A stretch of DNA of 64,000 nt from Taudactylus pleione (Eukaryota > Chordata > Amphibia > Anura > Myobatrachidae), in the NCBI GenBank assembly GCA_031769625.1, contig JAUIMM010000113.1, positions 9,358,501 to 9,422,500 on the forward strand. Reading direction: 5' to 3'. Shown in pieces: positions 54,848-64,000 of this stretch (position 1 is its first letter; each line of letters begins with the position of its first letter). The translations under genes and the position numbers were made by a program. The notes under the pieces were generated by a model. It did not search any database and was not told where the DNA came from. It was given only the letters and a program-made list of their open reading frames with translations.

Positions 54848-55288
54848 CAGGTTGAGTCTCCCATATCCAAAATGCTTGGGCCCAGGGATATTTTAGATAA
54901 TGGAATATTCCATATTTTGGAATATTTGCATATCATAATTAAATATCTTGGGAATGGGGCCCCAATATACACACAGAATACATTTATGTGTTATATACAC
55001 CTTATACACACAGCCTGCATGTAATTTTATACAATATTTTCAATAATTTTGTGGCTCAAGCAAAGTTTGTGTACAGAAATTAAATTCATTTATGTTTCAT
55101 ATACACTTTATACACACAGCCTGAAGGTCATTTTATACAATATTTTTAATAATTTGTGCCTTAGACAAAGTTTGTGTACATTGAACCATCAAAAATCAAA
55201 GGTTTCATTATGTCAGTCATGCCAAAATTATTCTGTATTTCAGAATATTCCGTATTTCGGAATATTTGGATATGGGAGAGTCAACCTG
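54848..55288. mobile_element. Tigger/MER2-like element, copy 1
   Basis: TA flanks, ends CAGGTTGAGTCTCCCATATC and complement. From memory, the arms, the CCAAAATGCTTGGG segment and the AAACATAAATG/TATACACC core resemble mammalian MER2/Tigger (pogo group) elements. Non-autonomous. Confidence 0.7.
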
Positions 55289-55488
55289 TATATATATGTC
55301 CCGTAAAATGCACTTTTATTTTCTGAAATCCACTTGATGGCTATAATTTGCAAAAAATCAACCATTTGACACCATATAACAGCCTCCTATACTTTTCTTA
55401 TGATCACTAACAGCCTTCAATGTTTCCCTGCTATCTGGCTGTTTAAAATTGAACTGCCAGGAAATCGGAATATATTCCACAAAATTTA

Positions 55489-55825
55489 AGGCGGGTATCC
55501 ATTTGTAGATATACAAACGAGAGCACGATTACGACATTGCAGTCGTGCTCTCATTTGTATAGCTAGTGATGTGCCTAGACTGAACGTTAACTCATTCAGT
55601 CCCGGCACATCCCTCATCACTGCAAATGCTGAACCTGATGAGATCGTCAGGTTGACCAGCATGTACGGGCGATGTGGGATGTCGGAAGCAACCAGCAGGC
55701 ACGCGCATCGCTGGTCGCTTCCGACAAAAACATGCCCGATGCATGCGCGATTTGCAAGCGATTGCACGATAACGACGTCATTATCGTGTAATCGCTTGGG
55801 TAAATCGCTAAGTGGATACCCCCCT
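55489..55825. mobile_element. PIF/Harbinger-like MITE (TTA target)
   Basis: TTA at 55486-55488 and 55826-55828; ends AGGCGGGTATCCA and TGGATACCCCCCT. Related to 51272-51586 through the GCGCATCGCTGGTCG hairpin. Confidence 0.75.
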
Positions 55826-55828
55826 TTA

Positions 55829-56129
55829 GCGTAACGCGAGACTTCTCATAGCGGAGCTCCTGGCTGTTGGAATCTGCCCCAATGACTTGCAGAAGCTCAG
55901 AAATTAAACTAAAGGGTACTTTCACCAGTGTCAAATGGACCATAAAAATAAATAACTCCTGTGCTCAGGTGTGATGTATAGGTTGGATTAAATAAATTAA
56001 ATAATTTGACTGAATATATCACCTACAAATCTATTTGAATGTATTTATATCTTATTTCTGCCACAAATTTTATTTCCTAAAATGTTTTCTGTTCAGACAT
56101 ATATTTATTTGCACCTAACTTAAAGACAA
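55829..56129. other. Unassigned DNA
   Basis: No gene or clear repeat. Confidence 0.4.
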
Positions 56130-56971
56130 GGGCCTGATTCAGAGGACAATGCAAATGTGACCTCAGATGCGCCTTTTTCTGCAACAGCAACTGCATCTCT
56201 ATGCTAATGCCATGATCAATTCTCAGCCTACTGAGGCGCCCACTGGCAGCAGGGCTATTCCGCCTCGGCGCATACCTAGACATCCCATCAGCCCTATGGC
56301 AGGTGCAATTTTTCCATCTGAACATGGCCTCCTGTGTCAGCGCTACTACTGACTTGCCCGCGACACGACCGCATCTGGCAAGCCTCCCTTTTACCTCCCA
56401 GGAACACCCACTTAAAATCAACCTCTTTGAGTGCACTTTCGATCTGCATCTCAGTGCGGCAACCATCAAGACCAGTGGTGGATTTTACCTTGGGGATACA
56501 GGACTCTCAGTAATATCCGCCACCTCAGTGATCCAGTTGCAGTTGGGACTGGTGTGACTGGCAGTGCTTCTCATTGGAAGCGCTACCTGCCAGTCACACA
56601 CAGGACAGGCAGCCCCTGGTGGATGTGTTTTCTCCCCCTTGGACTGCCAGAGGGGGAGAAAACGCTGCTCTGCCTTTCGGGCAGCCCTACTAGGCTTCTA
56701 GGGGCTGCAGCCGATGAAGTCCCTAAAAGCCGGTGTTACGCACATGTGCGGCACCACAGCCGCTTGTGCACACGCAATGGTCCCGAAACCTGCCAGATCC
56801 ATTGCGCAGGCGCCGGAACACAGCCAGCCGGATCAGCAGAAGCAGCCTCATGCAAGAGGGTAGGAGCGGCTGCTGATCGGCACGTATGCGCAGTGCAACT
56901 CAGACGAATGCACAGACTGAAAACATTGGCTGCTTGCTTCCGACATCGCCACTGCATTCATATCTGGCCCA
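56130..56971. mobile_element. Possible MITE with GGGCCTGATTCAGA ends
   Basis: Left end GGGCCTGATTCAGAGGACAA, right end ATTCATATCTGGCCC; the pattern resembles PIF-like ends but the target duplication is unclear. Frames inside are not supported by motifs. Confidence 0.4.
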
Positions 56972-57551
56972 ATAAGAATGAATAAAATTGATGACTACTG
57001 TATGTGACTGACACTTAGCTGCAATTACGTTCTATTCACAGGTATAAAACGCGCTCTCTGGAAAAGACACAATTGCCTGCATATGCCAGGTATCATCAAC
57101 TGTAGCAAGATGCATGCAGGTCTGCGCCAGTAGTGCCACAATTATGAGAAACCGAATGATTGAATAAGAAAAGAGGTGTTTAAACCTCTAGGATGAGGGC
57201 TGGCATGTATGCAAATCACTAGTTGTAGATAGCCTATGGCAAGCAGGGGCGGGTTTTTAATAGGGACATTATATAAAGGGCTAGAAGTGTGGGCCAAAGC
57301 CTCTTTGTTTCCAGATTCCTGGTCAGTAACAGAGATTGTCATTGTACAGTGTGTGCTTATTACATTGGTATTGTGGACTGTTTTTTATTTTGTTTGCTTT
57401 CCTTTTTCATATATCTCTTCCTACTGCATATCTCTCTATCTATTTTCTGTTATATTCTTTCTGCACTCTTTCTTTCCCTCACTTTCCTGGCCTGTCAATT
57501 TTGCAGTGAGGATTGTCCCTGTTGCTGGCCAAGTCCCTCTTACCTGTCATC

Positions 57552-59841
57552 ATGCCCCATCCCCGCCGCTCTGTGCCCCCTCCTGCCCGGTTTGTACATC
57601 CTGAGGCTGAGCAGAGTCACCGGCGTCATGGAATGGCCCCTGCTGTGGACGGGGCGGATGCTGCTCCCGGCACCGCAATAGCTAGTACGCGGGGCCCAAG
57701 CCAGCGTAGGGGAATGGCCTCTGCTATGGACGCGGCGGATTCTGTTCCCGTCACTGCTCTTGCTGGGGACCGCCGTCGTGGGGTGGTCCCTGCCGTGTAT
57801 GCGGCAGGTGGTGCTTCTGATACCGTAGCCTTTTGGCAGCGGAGTTCCCGCCGGCGCCCGGCTCTGCTGAGCCCGGGCCCGGCCGTGGCTCCCGCTGCTG
57901 GAGCAGTTGGTCGTGGGCGGGAGCGCGCCGCGTCAGCTGCACGTGGGCGCACTCTCCCGTCCAACACTTGGGACACAGCCTCTGGTAAAAGGAGGAGGTC
58001 CCAGCGGGGATATAGGGCAGGATCCAAGGTACCTGGAGGGTCAGCCTTACCTGGGGGCCTTCCCGTTCCCCGCTCACAGGGGCGCCCGCCATGTTAGTAA
58101 GCGGGGGGTGGGGCTTAGTCGGGGGGCCAGCCATTTTGCAGCCAGTTTGCCCCAAACAACTGTTCCCATGTCTGGGGCCCTGGATTCACTGGACACTAGT
58201 ACTAATAGGCTGGTGCAAGCCCAGTCAGACCCTGCAGTTTTGAATATTGCTGAACCCCCCCATTGCTGTGCAGCCAGAACCATCAGCCATAGTGTCTGCC
58301 TTAACAACTCTGGCTGCTGTGTTTGCCCCATTTTTAGCAGCTCCGCCAGCAGGCTCTTTGCCTAGCCAGACTGTTGCACCTGCTAACATTAATTCCGCAA
58401 GGGTGCAAGGGGGGTCAGATGTAGATCAGTTGGTGCAACCATTGAGAGCTATTGCCCCTAGTTTGGTCCAGCAAAGTTTAGTGACTACCGCACCCTCCCT
58501 TCTTCTGAGTCGGGGTGCTGGTCAGGGCGGTGCAGATGTTAGGTTGCCTGCCGCAGAGGCGGCAGCAGGTGTCCTTCCTTCTTTTTCAGATGACGATGTT
58601 GAGGAAGGGGAGCTTGTTGACGAAAACGTTGGTGAAGGGCCGTCCAGATTTTTCTCTGATGCCGAGACATCGGAGTGTTCAGGTGGGTCTCTCTCAGACT
58701 AGTTCTTTGACACCTTCTTTCGCTTCCTCTATATCTAATGCAGACACCGCTGGCAGAGCGTGTAAGCGAGCAGAAAATATGCAAAATTGGAGGCAAGGCG
58801 ATGCTCGAGGCGGAGGCATCGCACCCCAAAACATAAGCCAATAGAGAAAGGGTTGGAAGGTTCTGCAGGGGTACACTGCGACAACACCGCTGTATTGCGA
58901 GGTTTAATGGCGACTTGCCGCACTAAGATCCGCAAGGGAGACTATGTAGATATTGTTGCTCTTACGGAGAAAGCTAAGAAGGCGTTTATAGCGGCTAGGG
59001 CAAAAGGCGGTACAGGTTGAGTCTCCCATATCCAAATATTCTGAAATACCGAATATTCCGAAATACGGAATTATTTTGGCATGACTGAGATAATGAAACC
59101 TTTGATTTTTGATGGCTCAATGTACACAAACTTTGTCTAAGGCACACATGTTTAAATATACTGTATAAAATTACCTTCAGGCTGTGTGTATAAGGTGTAT
59201 ATGAAACATAAATGAATTTCATTTCTGTACACAAACTTTGCTTGAGCCACAAAATTATTGAAAGTATTGTATAAAATGACCTGCAGGCTGTGTGTATAAG
59301 GTGTATATAACACATAAATGCATTCTGTGTGTATATTTGGGTCCCATTCCCAAGATATTTCATTATGATATGCATATATTCCAAAATACGGAATATTCCG
59401 TTATCCAAATTACCCCTGGTCCCAAGCATTTTGGATATGGGAGACTCAACCTGTATAGGTTTGGAAGCACTAAAATCTTACAATAATTGGTTGGCCGTTT
59501 TTTGCGTTTTCTCGGCTTGTTATTTGGAGACGCGTCCGGAGGAGCACCTGTACGTCATTAGGTATCTGCATTTAATTCACAGCATGCCGTTATCCTCCAG
59601 GGGCATGGCTTGGCGCGCTTACGACGAAAAACTTTGTCAAAAGCAAGATGGCAGACAGGTTATGGATCTAGGGTGGAAGGACGTGGAAGTGTGGTTGGAG
59701 GTCATGCATCCTTCGCGTCCTGCGTATGAGGGGTACATCGCGAGCACAGCATCTAGTTCGGTTCGTCGGGGTCAACAGCAGACGCCTGGGGGAAAATGCT
59801 TCGCGTATAATAATTCCACCTGTACGCTGGGACGAAAATGA
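57552..59841 (+). pseudogene. Ngaro 3 Gag
   Basis: Start ATG 57552 (MPHPRRSVPPPARF). Arg/Ala-rich first part, frame change near 58100-58240, Ala/Pro-rich middle, TAG at 58700-58702 and a conserved block: NTAVLRGLMATCRTKIRKGD (about 58885-58945), then after the insertion YNNWLAVFCVFSACYL, EEHLYVIRYLHLIHSM and KDVEVWLEV. The two halves of the block join in frame as AKGG-T-GLEA across the TA duplicated by the Tigger-like insertion. Gag role is inferred by position as in Ngaro 1. Confidence 0.78.
59013..59453. mobile_element. Tigger/MER2-like element, copy 2, inside Ngaro 3 Gag
   Basis: TA flanks at 59011-59012 and 59454-59455. It lies in reverse to copy 1 and shares the same 441-bp length. Confidence 0.75.
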
Positions 59842-60849
59842 TGTTTTCGTCACCTCTGCTTGTGATGTGGTGGCAACCACCCAGTTGCCAAGTGTTTCAA
59901 GGTGGGTGCCCAGCAGCAGCCTGCTCAGCCAGCAAAAGGCGCTAGTGCTAAGTAAAGCTCCATCCCCTGTCCGTGTCACAGCGATAGCAAAATGGTTGAG
60001 TTGGTACCCGGTTCTGCAGGACGCAGAATTTTTCTTAAAGGGTTTGTTTTGGTTTTGATTTACCTATTTGCAGGGATGTCGACACAGGTTCGCCTAGAAA
60101 TTTTAAATCTGCGTTTGAGTTGCCTCACATTCTTAGGGAAAAAGTGGCTGGTGAGGTTAGCGTCGGACACATGGTAGGGCCTTTTGCAGAACCCCCCATT
60201 AGGGATCTTGTTCCGGTGGGCGTGGTTCCCAAGAAAATTCCAGGAAAATACAGGCTCATTCAACATCTGTCTTATCTGTCAGGCTCTTCAGTAAATGATG
60301 CCATACCAGTTGAGGTTTCCTCGGTGGTGTACCTGTTTTTTGACGATGCTTTGGACGTGATTAGGTGTTATGGTCCGGGCGTCAGCTTTTTGTCTACTCC
60401 CTTTACACCCAGAGTAATTCCGGTTTATGGGTTTTCGCTTGGACAACGGATATTACATAGACAAATGCTTGCCTATGGGATGTTCTGTGTCATGTGCATT
60501 TTTCGAGCGATTTAGCATCTTCCTACACTGGTGCATGGAATTTGGGATAGTCCACTATCTAGATGACTTTCTGTGTGTTGGCCCTTCCAGTTCAGACAGA
60601 TGTAGTTATCTTTTGTTTTCTTTGCAAGCGCTGTTTTTTCATTTTGTAGTTCCCGTTGCTGCGGACAAAACTGAGGGCCCTTCCTCTTGCTTGTCATTCC
60701 TAGGTATCGAGAGCAATACCTCAGCGGGTTCTTGTCGCCTTCCTTTCGATAAGGTCGACAAGTTGCGTAATGCCATAGCGGAGTGCACGGCTTCCAGGCG
60801 AATTACCCTCCTGGAACGGCAGGCCACCAGTCCGGGTGCAATTATTTAG
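59842..60849 (+). pseudogene. Ngaro 3 reverse transcriptase fragment
   Basis: The fingers portion missing in Ngaro 1 is present here: GHMVGPFAEPP, LVPVGVVPKKIPGKYRLIQH and GSSVNDAI (about 60165-60305). A frame change follows near 60410-60430, then YYIDKCLPMGCSVSCAFFER and the catalytic YLDDFLCVG (about 60553-60579), ALFFHF and SFLGIE. It ends after SRRITL (about 60815), where the 3' region of the element is joined, so thumb, RNase H and recombinase are deleted. Confidence 0.85.
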
Positions 60850-61246
60850 TTGAGGGTGCTCCCTTCATTGACTGGTAATTGGCTGTTCTAACCTAACGGG
60901 GGGCAGTGTCATCACCTAAACGGGTGAGTAGTCAAGGTAGGGGGTGAGCGTTACCTTTTGTTGATTACATGGTTTATATTGTTATGTGTATGCACTCTGG
61001 GCGATCTACGCCTGCTATGCCTGTTGTTGTTGTTTGTGTGTGGGCATTGTAGATTTGGCTGACTTCTGGTCGTCCTTTCTTTGCCACCATACATCCTTAA
61101 ATAAATAATAAATAAATAATAAATAATTATTGCTCCTATAAATCGCCATCAAGTTATCTGCCAAATCCACGTCTCAGTGTCTTTATTTATTTTAGTAGGG
61201 TAAGTGGTTTGCACACATGACACAGCTCATCCGATAGAAGGTTTAA
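60850..61246 (+). repeat. Ngaro 3 B-type 3' region
   Basis: Similar to B of Ngaro 1: GGGCAGTGTCATCACC, GGTGAGTAGTCAAGGTAG, CTTTCTTTGCCACCATA and a GTCTTTATTT segment occur in the same order. Confidence 0.75.
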
Positions 61247-61571
61247 TTAGGCACACGTCACAACCTCACATATACTTTACACCTGTTTTTGACCATTTGT
61301 ATTGCTTGTTATTAGGCTTTAAAGTTTACAACCTGTCATATGCAGCAGGTACAACTCTTTATCCCATGTATATAGAAAACACAGCTACAGCACACCCACA
61401 AAGCCATAGTATATGCAGGAGCAAATATGAAAGCACTGTACCTATCAGCATCAGTGATGTATTTCAAATCAGTCAACCACAAGAAGTTCACTATTGCTGG
61501 CAACCGTAACCATCAACATCATCATAGTGCTCTTACACCAGCTCTCAGGCAGCCGCTAATGAGATTGAATT
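61247..61571. other. Unassigned DNA
   Basis: No gene or repeat ends seen; a frame of 101 codons at 61204-61509 has no recognisable motif and starts inside the Ngaro. Confidence 0.4.
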
Positions 61572-61602
61572 AGTATATATATATATATATATATATATAT
61601 TT
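61572..61602. repeat. (TA)n microsatellite
   Basis: About 14 TA units directly before a hAT end. Confidence 0.9.
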
Positions 61603-61997
61603 TAGGGGTGTGCACCAGCCACTTTTCGTGTTTTGTGTTTTGGTTTTGGATCTGGATCTTTCTTCGTGTTTTGGATCTGGATTGGTTTTGCCAAAACCAC
61701 CCTTCCGTGTTTTGGGTTCTGGGTTTTGTGTTTTGGATCTGGATTTTTTCTTAAAAAATAAAGAAAAACGCTAAAATCACATAAAATGGGCCTTTTTTTG
61801 TTCCTACGCTATTAATAACCCCAATAACATTAATTTCCACTCATTTCCACTCTATTCTGAACACCTCACACCTCACAATATTGTTTTTAGGCCAAAAGGT
61901 TGCACCGAGGTAGCTGGATGACTATGCTAAGCGACACAAGTGGGTGGCACAAACACGTGGCCCATCTAGGAGTGGCACTGCAGTGGGAGACAGGAAG
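61603..61997 (-). mobile_element. hAT 3' end fragment (family of hAT2)
   Basis: Starts TAGGGGTGTGCACCAGCC and follows hAT4 closely (CCAAAACCACCCTTCCGTG, TGCACCGAGGTAGCTGGATG) up to GAGACAGG, where unrelated DNA begins. Either truncated or interrupted by the foldback that follows. Confidence 0.8.
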
Positions 61998-64000
61998 CCA
62001 ATCAGCGTTATGGTGCCCATTTGCATGTAGCACGAACCCGGGAGATCCGTGCTACATGCATCTGTGTGATTGGCACAGAGCAATGACAGGTCCGTGAGAC
62101 CCGTCTGTGCTGCTGTGGTAAAAAAAAAAAAAAAACCTGTGTAAAACAAGAAAAAAATGGCGTGCACCCCCCCAAAAAAGAGCAACCAGCCCCGGGCATT
62201 AGTAACCCAGTGCTGGGTGTGCTTAAATACAGGGGACAAACGACGTAGGGGTCCCCTGTACTTAAGCACAACCAGCTCTGGGCTCTGATCCGGTCCTGGT
62301 TCTGGAAATACAGGGGAAAAAAATTTGTAGGGTTCCCCTGTATGTTCCAGAACCAGCACTGGACTTTTTCTAGCGGGGGGCTGATGCCACAGCCAGGGGA
62401 GCCCTTTCACCGGGCCCCCCAGCCGCAGCATCAGCCCTGACCGCTAGTCAGCCCAGGCCGGGGATTCCTGGAGAGCTGGGGACCCCCCCAATAAAGGGGT
62501 CACCCTCTCCAGGGCACCCCAGGCCCAGGCTGATAGCCCGGGGCTATCCCCGCCACCCCTGGTGGCGGTGGGTGGCGGGTTGATTGTGTGGTGTAAATAA
62601 CGAATATCAAACATTGTCTTTACAAGTAGAACTGCAAGTCCCAGCTAGCCTGCCCCGTATGCTGGTACTTGGAGAACCACAAGTACCAGCATGCAGGGCA
62701 TTAAGGGCCCACTAGTACCTGTAGTTCACCTGTAAAAAAAATGTTTAAAAAAACACAAGACACACACACCGTGACAGTATAAGTTTATTAAACATACATA
62801 CACACACATGTACACATACTCACCTATGTAACCTGTAGCATCGGTCCACTTGTCAATGGTGGGAACCGCAGGGTAAACTTTAATAACCTTGCGGCTCCCA
62901 CCATTGACTACAATGGAGGGAGCCGTTCATTGGCTGAGAGACGGGAGATGGCCTCTCTCAGCCAATGAACGCTTAGCAGCGGGGTTTCCATGGTGATACC
63001 CCGCCGCTAAGCTCTCATTCGGGAAGTACCGTTCTATGGAACGGTACTAAGTTCGTGGATCGCATTTTCGTTTTTTTTTTTTGCCAAGAGCGGGGATGCC
63101 TACTTTGGAACGAAGAGGACAGAACCTCGCATAGGAGATGGTGAGTATGTTTTTTTTCACAGGTCCCCTATGGATACTTTACCGGACAAGTGGACCAATG
63201 CTACAGGGTTACATAGGTGAGTATGTGTACATGTGTGTGTGTGTGTATGTATGTTTAATAAACTTATACTGTCACGGTGTGTGTGTCCTGTGTTTTTTTT
63301 AAACATTTTTTTACAGGTGAACTACAGGTACTAGTGGGCCCTTAATGCCCTGCATGCTGGTACTTGTGGTTCTCCAAGTACCAGCATGTGGGGCAGGCTT
63401 GCTGGGACTTGCAGTTCTACTTGTAAAGACAATGTTTGATATTCTTTATTTACACCACACCACACAATCAACCCGCCACCCACCGCCACCAGGGGTGGCG
63501 GGGATAGCCCCGGGCTATCAGCCTGGGCCTGGGGTGCCCTGGAGAGGGTGACCCCTTTATTGGGGGGGTCCCCAGCTCTCCAGGGATCCCCGGCCTGGGC
63601 TGACTAGCGGTCAGGGCTGATGCTGCGGCTGGGGGGCCCGGCGAAAGGGCTCCCCTGGCTGTGGCATCAGCCCCCCGCTAGAAAAAGTCCAGTGCTGGTT
63701 CTGGAACATACAGGGGAACCCTACTCATTTTTTTCCCCTGTATTTCCAGAACCAGATCAGAGCCCAGAGCTGGTTGCGTAGAATACGGGGGACCCCTACG
63801 TCGTTTGTCCCCCGTATTTTGGCAACCAGCGCTGGTTCTGACTAGCTCGGAGCTGGTTGTGCTTAAGTACAGGGGACCCCTACATCGTTTGTCCCCTGTA
63901 TTTAAGCACACCCAGCACTGGGTCACTAATGCCCGGGGCTGGTTGCTCTTTTTTGGGGGGGGGGCACGCCATTTTTTTCTTTTTTTACACAGGTTTTTTT
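61998..64000. repeat. Large foldback element, ~1.9 kb, cut by the window end
   Basis: The left arm (about 62119-62860) and right arm (about 63178-64000) are near-complementary: GACAGTATAAGTTTATTAAA, CCACCCACCGCCACCAGGGG, GTACTTGTGGTTCTCCAAGT and many other tracts are mirrored. The centre (about 62861-63177) has further hairpins. 61998-62118 holds a small hairpin (TGCATGTAGCACG). No coding motif; frames on either strand are shadows of the palindrome. Confidence 0.85.

Larger units (their letters stand above)
57155..61246 (+). mobile_element. Ngaro-type retrotransposon 3, internally deleted
   Basis: An A-like 5' end (GTTTAAACCTCTAGGATGAG at about 57180, comparable to Ngaro 1 A1), Gag, part of RT, and then directly a B-like 3' region. 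RNase H, recombinase and hydrolase are missing, and no A2-B2 follows B. A Tigger-like element is inserted in Gag. Confidence 0.8.

Noticed and set aside
62486..62530. rRNA or tRNA-like GC hairpins
   Set aside because: The hairpins belong to the large foldback palindrome; no A/B boxes or cloverleaf could be drawn.

Overview
This window looks like the repeat-dominated genome of an anuran amphibian. Nearly every kilobase is a transposable element or a remnant of one: L1-type LINE, Ngaro-type tyrosine-recombinase retrotransposons, several families of hAT transposon, Tc1/mariner, PIF/Harbinger-like MITEs, a Tigger-like element, minisatellites and large foldback palindromes. The species cannot be named from sequence alone. 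There are no bacterial-style operons, tRNA or rRNA genes or CRISPR arrays.

The only plausible host genes are two copies of a very short two-exon gene (exons at 3676-3763 + 4313-4347 and 39160-39247 + 39802-39836). Each encodes the same 40-residue, arginine-rich, cysteine-free protein that looks like a protamine (sperm nuclear basic protein). Each has a strong Kozak context, one ~550 bp intron, an AATAAA signal and an identical upstream block with a CRE-like TGATGTCA. They sit in a tandem segmental duplication: unit 1 starts near 3435 and unit 2 near 38931, about 35.5 kb apart. The coding differences between copies are all synonymous.

Unit 1 (3435 to ~38930) is inflated by insertions. A 6.25 kb Ngaro element (5297-11548) has the diagnostic split direct repeats A1...B1-A2-B2 and broken gag, RT/RNase H, tyrosine recombinase and SGNH hydrolase genes; it sits inside a palindromic MITE. 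A second, minus-strand Ngaro occupies 12620-34905, as shown by the empty site in unit 2. It is heavily rearranged and contains hAT1 (12671-18371), a 5.7 kb hAT-like element (20222-25917, carrying a Tc1 copy and PIF MITEs in a minisatellite) and hAT2 (27911-33200, the best-preserved transposase). A small derivative, hAT3 (35432-38059), lies further on.

Unit 2 (38931 to at least 52250) carries its own insertions: a four-level nest at 40656-48354, a 1.3 kb hAT-like element with exact target duplication (49313-50629) and several MITEs. Beyond it are foldback, Tigger-like and Harbinger-like elements, a third deleted Ngaro (57155-61246), a solo hAT end (61603-61997) and a ~1.9 kb foldback running off the window.

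The 8-bp target duplications of the hATs, the 3-bp duplications of the MITEs and the paired empty/filled sites in the two units allow much of the insertion order to be reconstructed by eye. None of the transposon proteins is intact; the two protamine-like genes appear intact.
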